From a virus: DNA of 55,309 nucleotides. Below the pieces are notes generated by a model. The model was not told where the DNA came from. It made no database searches and saw only the letters and a program-made list of their open reading frames with translations. Location: positions 1 to 55,309 of IMG/VR virus record IMGVR_UViG_3300030107_002626; one strand, written 5' to 3'. Shown in pieces: positions 40,648 to 49,064 of this stretch. The position numbers and the translations under genes are program-made. The number at the start of each line of letters is the position of its first letter. The first letter of the stretch is position 1.

Positions 40648-43118
40648 TGGCTATTGACCAAACCATGCGTTCCAATCCTTTGGTTGGAAACGGCCCGGGC
40701 GTCGAGGTTGAAATTGAAAACCCCGAATCTGTCTCAATAGAAACAGAAGACGGCGGGGTAATTATTGATTTTGACCCGGACGCAAGCACGCTGGCTTCGT
40801 TAGGGATGCTCCCGCATGACGCTAACCTTGCAGAGGTGGTTGATGAGAGCGAACTAAATATCATCGCGTCTGAGTTGGTGGGCCTCTTCAAGTCTGACAA
40901 GGAAAGTCGCGCAGACTGGGAACGCGCTTATGTCGATGGTTTGGATTTGCTTGGCCTCAAGCATGAGGACAGGACCACGCCTTGGGACGGAGCTTGCGGT
41001 GTTTTCCACCCACTCTTGTCCGAGTCAGTAATTAAGTTTCAGTCTCAAGCTATTCAGGAGCTGTTTCCTGCCAGTGGCCCAGTTAAAACGTCTGTTGTCG
41101 GCAAGCTGACTGATGAAAAAGAAGGGCAGGCCCATAGGGTTCAGGATTACCTGAACTATCTCCTGACGGAGAAAATGACTGAGTATCGGTCAGAGACAGA
41201 AAAGATGTTGTTCTCCCTGCCGTTGGCAGGCAGTGCTTTCAGGAAAGTCTACTTTGATCCCAACATGGGACGCCCGTGCAGCATGTTCGTACCGGCAGAA
41301 GACTTTGTTGTGAGTTATGGGGCGTCTGATTTGACGACCTGTGAGCGTGCAACGCACATCATGAAGCGCACCACTAATGATGTTCGCAAGCTTCAGGTGT
41401 CTGGTTTCTACCGGGACATAGAGCTTGGCGCTCCATCTTCAGATGTTGACCGGGTAGAAGAGAAGTACAACCGGCTGACTGGGGACAGCGCAAGCTATGA
41501 GCTTGATTCCCGGCATACGATTTTAGAGGTGCAAGTTAATTTAGACCTTCCGGGGTTTGAGGACGAAGAGGGTGGTGAGCCAACAGGCATTGCGCTGCCC
41601 TACGTGGTGTCTATTGACCTTGGCTCTAGGGAAGTTTTGTCGATTCGGCGGAACTGGTATGAAGGGGACAGCCTGCAAACCAAGCGTGAGCACTTCGTTC
41701 ACTATCAATATATCCCCGGGTTGGGCTTTTACGGCTTTGGATTGATCCACATGATTGGTGGATTGGCTAAATCTGCCACGTCATTGCTGCGACAACTGGT
41801 CGATGCAGGCACATTGTCCAATCTTCCGGGTGGTTTGAAGTCGAGAGGGCTACGAATTAAGGGGGATGACACCCCAATCATGCCCGGGGAGTTCCGGGAC
41901 GTGGATGTTCCGGGCGGTGCAATACGGGACAACATTAGTTTCTTGCCCTACAAAGAGCCAAGCAACGTTTTGTATCAGTTGATGGGCGATATTGTAGAGG
42001 AAGGGCGTCGATTTGCTTCTGCGGCAGACGTAAAAGCTGCAGATATGAACGCTGAGGCCCCGGTTGGGACCACGTTGGCCATACTTGAGCGGTCAATGAA
42101 GGTCATGAGCGCCATTCAGGCCCGGTTACACGCCTCTATGCGCGTTGAATTGCGGATATTAAGCAACTTAGTTCGCGATTTTGGGCCTGAAAAGTACCCA
42201 TACCTTGAAGATAGCAAGGATTTGGTGGCTGAAGACTTCGATGATCGCGTTGACATCATCCCAGTTAGTGATCCGAACGCTGGAACGATGTCTCAGCGCA
42301 TCATGCAGTACCAAGCAGCCCTGCAATTGGCGGCACAGGCCCCAGAAATGTACGACATGCCCCTTTTACACCGGCAAATGCTGGATGTTTTGGGCATTCA
42401 GGACGCAGATCAGATTGTTCCTACTGAAAAGGACATGAAACCGACTGATCCTGTCAGTGAAAACATGGACATTATCAATGGTAAGCCGATTAAGGCGTTT
42501 ATTTACCAAGATCATGAGGCTCATATCCAAACTCACATGTCGGTTACCCAGAATCCGAAGATTATGGAGATTTTGGGCAAGAGTCCCAATGCTCAGAAGG
42601 CTCAGGCGGAATTAGCAGCGCATGTTCAGGAGCATTTAGCGTTCAAGTACCGCCAAGAGATAGAAAAAGAGCTTGGCATGGAGCTTCCTGCGCCTAATGA
42701 GTCATTGCCAGAGGATATTGAGTTTAGGATTTCCAAACTTGTTGCTCCTGCGGCGGCTCAGGTAACAGGTAAGGCGGCTCAAGAGCAGCAAGCCCAACAA
42801 GCCCAGCAGCAAATGCAAGATCCTGTCATTCAGATGCAACAGCAAGAGCTTCAGCTCAAGCAGCAAGAAGCTCAGCAGAAAGCTCAGGCAGAGATGGCGA
42901 AGATTCAGTTTGATATGCAGAAGCTTGCTGCCAAATCAGAGCTGGATAGGGAGAAGTTGGAGCAACAAGAAAGGATTGAGCAGGCCAAGCTAGGTGTTAA
43001 GGTTGCTGAGACCAATACAAAGGAAGAACTGGAGAGTGCACGCATAGCATCTCAAGACCAATTAGAAGGGGCTAAGCTAGGGATAGAGATCGCGAAAGAG
43101 ATAATGAAAGACAAGTGA
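40647..43118 (+). CDS. Portal protein
   Basis: 823 residues. The N-terminus (about 80-130) has RADWERAYVDGLDLLGLKHE and TTPWDGACGVFHPLLSES, typical of large podophage portals; the middle carries wing and stem regions (GLIHMIGGLAKSATSLLRQL, then GTTLAILERSMKVMSAI). Residues about 705-823 are a Gln-rich coiled coil, the barrel extension of P22-like portals. It forms the dodecameric DNA channel and docks terminase. Overlaps the next gene by 4 bases. Confidence 0.88.
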   Translation: MAIDQTMRSNPLVGNGPGVEVEIENPESVSIETEDGGVIIDFDPDASTLASLGMLPHDANLAEVVDESELNIIASELVGLFKSDKESRADWERAYVDGLDLLGLKHEDRTTPWDGACGVFHPLLSESVIKFQSQAIQELFPASGPVKTSVVGKLTDEKEGQAHRVQDYLNYLLTEKMTEYRSETEKMLFSLPLAGSAFRKVYFDPNMGRPCSMFVPAEDFVVSYGASDLTTCERATHIMKRTTNDVRKLQVSGFYRDIELGAPSSDVDRVEEKYNRLTGDSASYELDSRHTILEVQVNLDLPGFEDEEGGEPTGIALPYVVSIDLGSREVLSIRRNWYEGDSLQTKREHFVHYQYIPGLGFYGFGLIHMIGGLAKSATSLLRQLVDAGTLSNLPGGLKSRGLRIKGDDTPIMPGEFRDVDVPGGAIRDNISFLPYKEPSNVLYQLMGDIVEEGRRFASAADVKAADMNAEAPVGTTLAILERSMKVMSAIQARLHASMRVELRILSNLVRDFGPEKYPYLEDSKDLVAEDFDDRVDIIPVSDPNAGTMSQRIMQYQAALQLAAQAPEMYDMPLLHRQMLDVLGIQDADQIVPTEKDMKPTDPVSENMDIINGKPIKAFIYQDHEAHIQTHMSVTQNPKIMEILGKSPNAQKAQAELAAHVQEHLAFKYRQEIEKELGMELPAPNESLPEDIEFRISKLVAPAAAQVTGKAAQEQQAQQAQQQMQDPVIQMQQQELQLKQQEAQQKAQAEMAKIQFDMQKLAAKSELDREKLEQQERIEQAKLGVKVAETNTKEELESARIASQDQLEGAKLGIEIAKEIMKDK

Positions 43119-43312
43119 CCAAAGAACTAGACATCTTTAACTATTTGCGATCCAATATAATGGACCAAATGAATGACGCTGTTGACCACCTTAGCGGCGG
43201 CGGATGTAAAGATTACGCAGAATACACAAAGTGTTGTGGAGTAATTCAGGGTCTGGCTCAAGCAGAGCGAGAAATCCTTGACGCCAAAGCTCGATATGAG
43301 CAGGCGCAGTGA
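43115..43312 (+). CDS. Small helical protein after portal
   Basis: 65 residues, starting at an overlap with the portal stop codon. Helical with a GGGCKDYAEYTKCCG centre and a C-terminal coiled coil (AQAEREILDAKARYEQAQ). Similar short ORFs often follow the portal in marine podophages. Function unknown. Confidence 0.65.
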   Translation: MTKELDIFNYLRSNIMDQMNDAVDHLSGGGCKDYAEYTKCCGVIQGLAQAEREILDAKARYEQAQ

Positions 43313-43330
43313 AGTAGTGTAAGAGGCAAG

Positions 43331-43385
43331 CGACTCTGGGCGTTACCCAGTGCAAAACGACTTCGGGCGTTATCCCGATGCAAAG
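43331..43385 (+). promoter_or_regulatory. Tandem twin hairpins before the GroES-like gene
   Basis: Two 27-base repeats: CTGGG-CGTTA-CCCAG (43336-43350) followed by TGCAAAA, and TCGGG-CGTTAT-CCCGA (43363-43378) followed by TGCAAAGGAG. Stem pairs differ between copies yet stay paired, and both loops keep CGTTA. The second copy ends in the Shine-Dalgarno of the gene at 43394. They look like a translation or RNA-binding control element. Confidence 0.6.
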
Positions 43386-43393
43386 GAGAAATA

Positions 43394-43774
43394 ATGAGCG
43401 AAGCTGCTCAGCAACTAAAAGAGACTGAAGAGTCTCGCAACGCAAATCAACTTCCTGACCCCAAGGGGTACAAGATATTGATTGCGCTCCCTAATCCTGA
43501 CTCGGAATACGATGGCGGGATTATTAAGTCGAAAAAAACCATTGAAGAGGAAGAGCTTGGCTCGATCTGTGCAATGGTTCTGAAGATGGGTCCAGATTGC
43601 TACAAAGACCCTAATAGGTTCCCGTCCGGTTCTTTTTGCAAGGAAGGTGATTGGATCGTTATGAGGTCTTACTCAGGCACTCGATTCAAAGTTCATGGCA
43701 AAGAGTTTCGCTTAATCAACGACGACAGCGTAGAAGCTGTGGTTGAAGACCCACGGGGAATTGTTAAGGCATGA
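43394..43774 (+). CDS. GroES-like co-chaperonin
   Basis: 126 residues, AAGGAG 7 bases before the ATG. Cpn10 fold features: PKGYKILIALP at 23-33, a flexible GGIIKSKKTIEEEELG loop near 41-56 in the place of the mobile loop, and GDWIVMRSYSGTRFKVHGKE and FRLINDDSVEAVVEDP at the C-terminus. Like T4 gp31, it may replace host GroES on GroEL to fold the capsid protein, in keeping with its place just before the scaffold and capsid genes. Confidence 0.75.
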   Translation: MSEAAQQLKETEESRNANQLPDPKGYKILIALPNPDSEYDGGIIKSKKTIEEEELGSICAMVLKMGPDCYKDPNRFPSGSFCKEGDWIVMRSYSGTRFKVHGKEFRLINDDSVEAVVEDPRGIVKA

Positions 43775-44835
43775 GTGAAGCAACTGACGCAGTCTTTGAA
43801 GATGTACCCGCTTCTGCGGAAGAAAAGTTCTTTGGCGTAAAAACTACGCATACAAAGAATAAGAATGCCGAAGGGGGCTCCGAGTCTGACGAGTACGAGT
43901 TTGAAATAATTGATGACCGTCCTCCCGAAGACAGGAGACCCGCTAAGGCTGTTGAATCATCCGATAATGATAATGATGAAGAGCTTGGCCAGTATTCTGA
44001 GAAAGTTCAGAAGAGGCTAAATAAGCTCAAGTTTGACTATCATGAAGAGCGCAGGCAGCGCGAGTCCGCAGAGCGAATGCGGGAAGAAGCTGTCAAGGTT
44101 GCTCAGCAGTATGCCGCTAAAAATCAGGAACAAGAGTCTCTGATCTCTAGGGGCGAAGCTGCTTTGGTTGATCAGATCAAGGAGCGTGCTCAGGCACACC
44201 TTGATGCCGCAAAGCAAGGTTATCGGAAAGCCTACGAAGAAGGCGATACCGATGGCGTGGTAAATACTCAAGAGCAGATGGTAAGAGCGCAAGCTGAACT
44301 ATCTGAGATAGAGCGTTATCACAACAATCTGCAGTCGCAGAATCAGCAAGCCTTAGCCTATCAGCAACAGGCTTACCAGCAAGATGTTGCAAGACGTGCT
44401 GCACATGATGTAGCTGCCCAGCGTTCGCAACAAGTTCAGCAGCCTCAAGTTGAAGTTACACCGGAGGCAAAAGAATGGGCAGGACATAATCCGTGGTTCA
44501 TGGCAGAAGGTCACGAAAGAATGACCGGAGCCGCTTACGGAGCACATGAAGAAGCTGTCCGTAATGGCGTTGACGTTAGGTCAAGTGAATACTTTGACTA
44601 CATCGACTCTGCCATGAGAGAACAATTTCCTAATTATGATTGGCAGGATCAAGGCGGTACATATAGCCGTAGCGCGTCCGTGACTGCCAGTAAGCCCTCG
44701 ACGGTGGTGGCACCTTCCGCAAGGAACAATGGTGCCAAACCGCGCAAAGTACGGTTAACGGCTACCCAAGTTGCCCTCGCCAAGCGGCTTGGATTGACAA
44801 ATGAACAGTATGCCCAACATGCCGAAATGCTCTAA
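43771..44835 (+). CDS. Putative scaffolding protein
   Basis: 354 residues, ATGA overlap with the co-chaperonin gene. Acidic disordered N-terminus, long helical coiled coil (about 88-215) rich in Gln, Glu, Arg, then a C-terminal part with a basic tail (RKVRLTATQVALAKRLGL). Position between portal and capsid and the helical composition fit a scaffold whose basic end binds the capsid protein. No sequence motif proves it. Confidence 0.7.
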   Translation: MSEATDAVFEDVPASAEEKFFGVKTTHTKNKNAEGGSESDEYEFEIIDDRPPEDRRPAKAVESSDNDNDEELGQYSEKVQKRLNKLKFDYHEERRQRESAERMREEAVKVAQQYAAKNQEQESLISRGEAALVDQIKERAQAHLDAAKQGYRKAYEEGDTDGVVNTQEQMVRAQAELSEIERYHNNLQSQNQQALAYQQQAYQQDVARRAAHDVAAQRSQQVQQPQVEVTPEAKEWAGHNPWFMAEGHERMTGAAYGAHEEAVRNGVDVRSSEYFDYIDSAMREQFPNYDWQDQGGTYSRSASVTASKPSTVVAPSARNNGAKPRKVRLTATQVALAKRLGLTNEQYAQHAEML

Positions 44836-44847
44836 AGGAGACAGGTA

Positions 44848-45303
44848 ATGGCAACAGAGCGCACCCCGAGAGAAAGTGAAACGCGAGAAGAAGAACATTT
44901 CAGGCAGAATGATAGTTGGAATCCGGCATCTATATTGCCGACTCCCAAACCTCAAGATGGCTGGGTGTTCCGTTGGATTCGGACAAGCATTTTAGGTCAG
45001 TCTGACAACACAAACGTTTCCAGATCTATGCGGGAAGGTTGGATACCTGTAAAGGCGGAAGACCACCCTGAGCTGGAAATCCAGTCAGATTATGACTCTA
45101 GGTTTCAAGGCAACGTCGAGGTCGGCGGTTTGTTGCTCTGTAAAGCTCCCGAGGAGAAGATCAGATCACGAACCGAGCATTTCCAAAGAGTTTCCTCAAA
45201 CCAGATGGAATCCGTTGACAACAACTTCATGCGCGAAAATGACCCTCGTATGCCCCTTTCGGCACCCGAAAGGAATACGAGAACAACATTCGGCAGAAGT
45301 TAA
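44848..45303 (+). CDS. Head-region protein, unknown function
   Basis: 151 residues with AAAGGAG upstream. Polar N-terminus, then WNPASILPTPKPQDGWVFRW, SDNTNVSRSMREGW and VGGLLLCKAPEE in a beta-rich core, and an Arg-rich C-terminus. This family is common between scaffold and capsid genes in marine podophages. Role in assembly unknown. Confidence 0.65.
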   Translation: MATERTPRESETREEEHFRQNDSWNPASILPTPKPQDGWVFRWIRTSILGQSDNTNVSRSMREGWIPVKAEDHPELEIQSDYDSRFQGNVEVGGLLLCKAPEEKIRSRTEHFQRVSSNQMESVDNNFMRENDPRMPLSAPERNTRTTFGRS

Positions 45304-45343
45304 ACCCAGAAGGGTTGGCTTCTAATTAGTAAGGAGGCCACTA

Positions 45344-45931
45344 ATGGCTACATCTGCAACCCCTATGGGGGCAGAACCTACTGATACTCTGAGTGCCAGC
45401 GGCTCTTTTACGGGCAAAGTTCGGCATATTAAGATTGCCAGTGGGTACGGCACAGCTATTTTTTACGGTGATTTCGTAAAACTAGTTGCTGCTGGTACGT
45501 TGGAAAAAGCTGCAGTGACGACGGCTGTCGTTGCAGGCACTGTTGGTATCTTTGTGGGCTGCGCCTACACAGACCCCAGCACCAACCAAAAGACTTTCAA
45601 CCAGCAATTCCCGGCATCTACCGCTGCAAGCGATATTGTCGGTTATGTGGTTGATGATCCTAAGTTGTTGTTCCGCATGCAGGCCGATGAGGCTATTGCT
45701 CAAACCGGGCTTGGAAACAACGTCTCTGCGGTTAACACCGCCGGATCAACCTCTATCGGTCGAAGCAAGAACGCCCTAGATGGCGGCTCCATTGCTACGA
45801 CCAACTCACTACCACTGCGTGTCGTTGATTTCGTAGACGGGCCAAGCAGCACTGTAGGTGACACATACACAGATTGTATCGTCACTTATTTGCCGCTAAG
45901 CCATGCTTATGAAACCAAGCTCGGCGTTTAA
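45344..45931 (+). CDS. Head decoration-like protein
   Basis: 195 residues with AAGGAGG 7 bases upstream. Beta-rich, with many Thr, Ala, Val and Gly; segments GKVRHIKIASGYGTAIFYGD and AGTVGIFVGCAYTDP suggest a small beta-sandwich. It lies directly before the capsid gene, the usual place of decoration or minor capsid proteins. The role is inferred. Confidence 0.6.
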   Translation: MATSATPMGAEPTDTLSASGSFTGKVRHIKIASGYGTAIFYGDFVKLVAAGTLEKAAVTTAVVAGTVGIFVGCAYTDPSTNQKTFNQQFPASTAASDIVGYVVDDPKLLFRMQADEAIAQTGLGNNVSAVNTAGSTSIGRSKNALDGGSIATTNSLPLRVVDFVDGPSSTVGDTYTDCIVTYLPLSHAYETKLGV

Positions 45932-45944
45932 GGAGAATTAAGCA

Positions 45945-46883
45945 ATGGCAATTTCAAGAGCGCAAATGCTCAAAGAACTCCTGCCGGGGCTTAACGCTCT
46001 TTTTGGTTTGGAGTATGAAAAGTACGAAGATGAGCACACTCTCCTTTATGAGACTGAAAGCTCTGATCGTTCTTTCGAGGAAGAGGTGAAGCTGTCAGGG
46101 TTTGCTGCTGCGCCGGTTAAAGCTGAAGGTGCTGCCATCAGCTATGACTCCGCACAGGAATCTTTCACGGCTCGTTACAATCATGAAACCATCGCTATGG
46201 GTTTCGCCATTACCGAAGAGGCTATGGAAGATAACTTGTATGACTCTTTGTCTGCTCGTTACACCAAGGCTCTTGCTCGGGCTATGGCCTACACCAAGCA
46301 AGTTAAGGCGGTTAACCCGCTTAACAATGGCTTCACCAATAGTTACCAGTCAGGTGACGGGGTAAACCTGTTTACTGCATCTGGTGACGGTGTAACTGGT
46401 GGTGACGGTCACCCTCTCGTCAATGGCGGGAAAAACAGCAATCGGCCTTCTACGGCTGCTGACCTAAACGAAACGTCTCTGGAGAATGCAATTATTGATA
46501 TTGCAGCCTTCACTGACGAACGTGGTCTGTTGATTGCTGCTCGTCCTCGTCGCCTGATCGTTCCTCCCGCTTTGATGTTTACGGCAGATCGACTGCTTGA
46601 AACAACTCAGCGTGTTGGCACGGCAGACAATGATCTCAACGCTATCCGCAACATGGGTGCAATCCCCGAGGGATACAGCGTTAATCATTACCTGACGGAC
46701 AGCAATGCTTTCTTCCTGATTACGGACGTACCTAACGGTATGAAGCATTTTGAGAGGACCGAACTGGAAACCTCAATGGACGGAGACTTCGACACTGGCA
46801 ACGTGCGCTACAAAGCTCGCGCTCGTTACAGCTTCGGTGTGTCTGACCCGCTGGGCATCTACGGATCACCCGGCGCAAGCTAA
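45945..46883 (+). CDS. Major capsid protein (HK97 fold)
   Basis: 312 residues, AAGGAG upstream. Features of a phage coat: N-terminal EEEVKLSGFAAAPVKAEGAA, ETIAMGFAITEEAMEDNLYD (E-loop and spine-helix region), then PRRLIVPPALMFTADRLLET and a C-terminal RYKARARYSFGVSDPLGIYG. Position after scaffold and decoration genes agrees. A strong terminator follows at once, as for highly expressed coat genes. T number cannot be inferred. Confidence 0.87.
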   Translation: MAISRAQMLKELLPGLNALFGLEYEKYEDEHTLLYETESSDRSFEEEVKLSGFAAAPVKAEGAAISYDSAQESFTARYNHETIAMGFAITEEAMEDNLYDSLSARYTKALARAMAYTKQVKAVNPLNNGFTNSYQSGDGVNLFTASGDGVTGGDGHPLVNGGKNSNRPSTAADLNETSLENAIIDIAAFTDERGLLIAARPRRLIVPPALMFTADRLLETTQRVGTADNDLNAIRNMGAIPEGYSVNHYLTDSNAFFLITDVPNGMKHFERTELETSMDGDFDTGNVRYKARARYSFGVSDPLGIYGSPGAS

Positions 46884-46888
46884 GACTG

Positions 46889-46912
46889 AAAGGGGGCGAA
46901 AGCCCCCTTTTT
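46889..46912 (+). terminator. Intrinsic terminator after the capsid gene
   Basis: GGGGGC, a GAAA tetraloop and GCCCCC (46892-46907) are followed by five T. It lies five bases after the capsid stop and should end most capsid transcripts or protect their 3' end. Confidence 0.92.
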
Positions 46913-46929
46913 GTTGTAATCTTTCTTTT

Positions 46930-46958
46930 GGTCAAGTGTTCCATGTGAAACATTGACC
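46930..46958. promoter_or_regulatory. Nested palindrome with parS-like core
   Basis: TGTTCCATGTGAAACA (46937-46952) matches the parS consensus TGTTTCACGTGAAACA at 14 of 16 positions, and is framed by GGTCAA and TTGACC. It lies between the capsid terminator and the next gene. It may be a binding site for a ParB-like or other regulator; no parB-like gene is in the window. Confidence 0.4.
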
Positions 46959-47040
46959 GCTTGTTCTTTTAATATCTTTCCCCTGACTGTAATGTTCCAA
47001 CTAGAGCATTAGCAGACACTAGCCAAGACAGGAGAAACAC

Positions 47041-47565
47041 ATGGCTAATACCACCTTCACCGGAGCAGTCCGGTCTGAAAACGGCTTTGATGTCGTTTCA
47101 AAAAACAGCACAACCGGAGCGTTTACCACATCCTTTACCCTTGACGGGTCTGGTATGCAGGTTACCCCGGTCTCTCTGGCCGACGCTGCCTCCACAACAT
47201 TGACCGCTGCTGTAAATGGTGGCCGTATAAATCTGGTTGGCGACAACAGCCAAGACAGCACTTATACGCTGCCAGCTCCTGCTGCCGGGGTCTTTTATCG
47301 TTTTGTTTATGCAGGCGCTGCGGCAGATGCTACTGATGCGCTTATTGTTACCCCCGGTAACACAAACTTTTACAAAGGCGGCGTAACCTTTTTGGATACG
47401 GACAACGAAGTAAGTGTTGTGTTCTCCGATGGGAACTCTAATAGCAGCATTCAGATTAATGTTCCTGCAGCTTTCGACATCACGATCATTGGTTTGGATA
47501 CTACCAATTACCAAATCTTTGGGACCGTGACTGGCGCAACTGCTCCCGCGTTTGCTGATCAGTAA
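47041..47565 (+). CDS. Beta-rich virion protein
   Basis: 174 residues, AGGAG 7 bases before the ATG. Thr/Ser/Val/Ala-rich beta strands throughout (GAFTTSFTLDGSGMQVTP, then TYTLPAPAAGVFYRFVYAG). It resembles short head-fibre or decoration proteins of marine phages. Starts a new transcription unit after the capsid terminator, though no promoter was clear. Function inferred from composition and position. Confidence 0.65.
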   Translation: MANTTFTGAVRSENGFDVVSKNSTTGAFTTSFTLDGSGMQVTPVSLADAASTTLTAAVNGGRINLVGDNSQDSTYTLPAPAAGVFYRFVYAGAAADATDALIVTPGNTNFYKGGVTFLDTDNEVSVVFSDGNSNSSIQINVPAAFDITIIGLDTTNYQIFGTVTGATAPAFADQ

Positions 47566-47577
47566 TAGGAGGCATGC

Positions 47578-47985
47578 ATGGCTGATGCAGTAGCTACTCA
47601 AACAATTCAGGATGATGGTCGCACAGCCATATTTCGCTTTACGAATGTAAGCGATGGCACGGGAGAATCGGCGGTTGTGAAGATCGACGTTTCTGCTTTG
47701 TCGGCAGATCCTGTAACGAAGGCATCTTGCACCTCAGTAACCATTCGGAAGATCTATTACTCAACCATTGGTATGGGAGTAAAGATTTTCTTTGATGCGA
47801 CTACTGATGTACTTGCATGGCAATTGAATGCTGACTGGAGCGACACCTTAGACTTTTCTGATTTCTCTGGTGTCCCGAATAACTCGGGATCTGGGAAAAC
47901 GGGAGACGTTGCCTTTACAACTGTAGGGCATAGTAGTGGCGATGTTTACAACATCGTCATGGAAGTGTCGAAAAGCTACGGTTAA
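47578..47985 (+). CDS. Small beta-rich virion protein
   Basis: 135 residues, AGGAGG upstream. Beta pattern (TAIFRFTNVSDGTGESAVV, then VTIRKIYYSTIGMGVKIFFD) of a jelly-roll-like structural protein. Its TAA overlaps the next ATG by one base. Similar proteins appear downstream of the capsid in marine podophages. Role unknown. Confidence 0.65.
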   Translation: MADAVATQTIQDDGRTAIFRFTNVSDGTGESAVVKIDVSALSADPVTKASCTSVTIRKIYYSTIGMGVKIFFDATTDVLAWQLNADWSDTLDFSDFSGVPNNSGSGKTGDVAFTTVGHSSGDVYNIVMEVSKSYG

Positions 47986-48188
47986 TGGCAGCAAAAAAGA
48001 AAGCCAAGAAAAAGGCTAAATCTCGTGTAAATGAGGCTGGTAACTATACGAAGCCAGCCTTACGCAAGAGGCTCTTTAGCGAGATAAAGTCGGGCGGCAA
48101 GGGCGGCAAGCCCGGGCAGTGGTCTGCTCGTAAAGCCCAGATGTTGGCTAAGCGTTACAAGGATGCTGGAGGGGGTTATAAAGACTAA
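47985..48188 (+). CDS. Small highly basic protein (NYTKP/WSARKAQ type)
   Basis: 67 residues. A Lys-rich N-terminus (AAKKKAKKKAKSR) is followed by VNEAGNYTKPALRKRLFSEI and GGKPGQWSARKAQMLAKRYK, a motif set widespread in marine phages and some large viruses. Strongly positive and likely to bind nucleic acid. It is the first of five consecutive small basic proteins. Function unknown. Confidence 0.75.
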   Translation: MAAKKKAKKKAKSRVNEAGNYTKPALRKRLFSEIKSGGKGGKPGQWSARKAQMLAKRYKDAGGGYKD

Positions 48189-48442
48189 TGGCCCTCAAGA
48201 AATCCCAGAAGTCTCTTAAGAAATGGACTAAGCAGAAATGGGGGACTAAGTCGGGCAAGCCTTCTACTCAGGGCAAAAAAGCTACTGGGGAAAGGTACTT
48301 GCCAAAGAAGGCTAGAGAAGCCCTTAGCGATAAAGAGTATGCAGCGACCTCAAAGAAAAAGAGGGCTGATACTAAGAAAGGAAAGCAGCATTCCAAGCAG
48401 CCAAAGAAGATAGCCAAGAAAACGGCGAGGCATCGTAAATGA
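48188..48442 (+). CDS. Small highly basic protein (SLKKWTKQKW type)
   Basis: 84 residues, about a third Lys. The core SLKKWTKQKWGTKSGKPSTQ, GERYLPKKAREALSDKEYA and KKGKQHSKQPKKIA recurs in many marine phage and metagenome proteins. Starts one base into the preceding TAA. Probably DNA-binding or capsid-internal; function unknown. Confidence 0.75.
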   Translation: MALKKSQKSLKKWTKQKWGTKSGKPSTQGKKATGERYLPKKAREALSDKEYAATSKKKRADTKKGKQHSKQPKKIAKKTARHRK

Positions 48443-48774
48443 GCTTGACTGACGCTGAAAAGAATAGGCTAAAGAAGGCTGGTCTTAGCGGCCTGAACAA
48501 GCCTAAAAGAACGCCTAAGCATCCCACTAAAAAAGGTGTGGTGGCTGTAAGGGATGATGGCAAGGTAAGGATCATCCGGTTTGGTGACCAAAAGATGGGC
48601 CACAATTATTCGGCGGAAGCTCGTAAGTCCTTTAAGGCGAGGCATGCCAAGAATATAAAGAAAGGCCCTAGTTCTGCTGCGTATTGGGCGAACAAGGTTT
48701 TCTGGTCAGGGAAAGGCGGAAGCAAGAAAAGTCCGCCAAAAAGTCAAAAACAAAAGTTTGGAAAGAGGTCTTAG
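48439..48774 (+). CDS. Small basic protein (KRTPKHPTKK type)
   Basis: 111 residues with a 4-base ATGA overlap. The sequence LSGLNKPKRTPKHPTKKGVV, IRFGDQKMGHN and SFKARHAKNIKKGPSSAAYW belongs to a family often found beside the SLKKWTKQKW protein. It may be a small nucleic-acid-binding virion protein. Function unknown. Confidence 0.75.
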   Translation: MSLTDAEKNRLKKAGLSGLNKPKRTPKHPTKKGVVAVRDDGKVRIIRFGDQKMGHNYSAEARKSFKARHAKNIKKGPSSAAYWANKVFWSGKGGSKKSPPKSQKQKFGKRS

Positions 48775-48776
48775 TA

Positions 48777-49055
48777 ATGAAGCTTAAAGATATTTTTGGT
48801 GGAGGCGCTCTCTCTCTAGTTGCAAAAAATCCCGAGGTTCTTACCAAAGGTCTTATCCCGGCGATAGTAGACAAAAAAAGAGCAGACAGAAGTGCCGAAA
48901 AAGAAAAGCGACTGGAAGAAGAAGACGCTAGGCGGGTACAGCGACAGATTGATATGGCTGGTGTTGAGCGAATGTTTGGGGGAGGAAAGACCTCCCGTAA
49001 GAGACCGATAGATGGGGCTGCAGTTAAAGGTAAAACCAAGGGGCGCATTGTTTAA
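48777..49055 (+). CDS. Small protein with conserved C-terminal PIDG...GKTKGR tag
   Basis: 92 residues from the ATG at 48777 (GAGGTC upstream); the frame extends to 48684 but overlaps the preceding gene. Helical and charged, ending GGKTSRKRPIDGAAVKGKTK-GRIV, almost the same as the end of the following protein. The tag suggests a shared targeting, packaging or assembly signal. Function unknown. Confidence 0.7.
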   Translation: MKLKDIFGGGALSLVAKNPEVLTKGLIPAIVDKKRADRSAEKEKRLEEEDARRVQRQIDMAGVERMFGGGKTSRKRPIDGAAVKGKTKGRIV

Positions 49056-49064
49056 GAGGCAATA

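Noticed and set aside
46732-46953. Minus-strand frame beginning MFHMEHLTKRK over the capsid terminator
   Set aside because: Reads through the terminator and the end of the capsid gene; no ribosome site.
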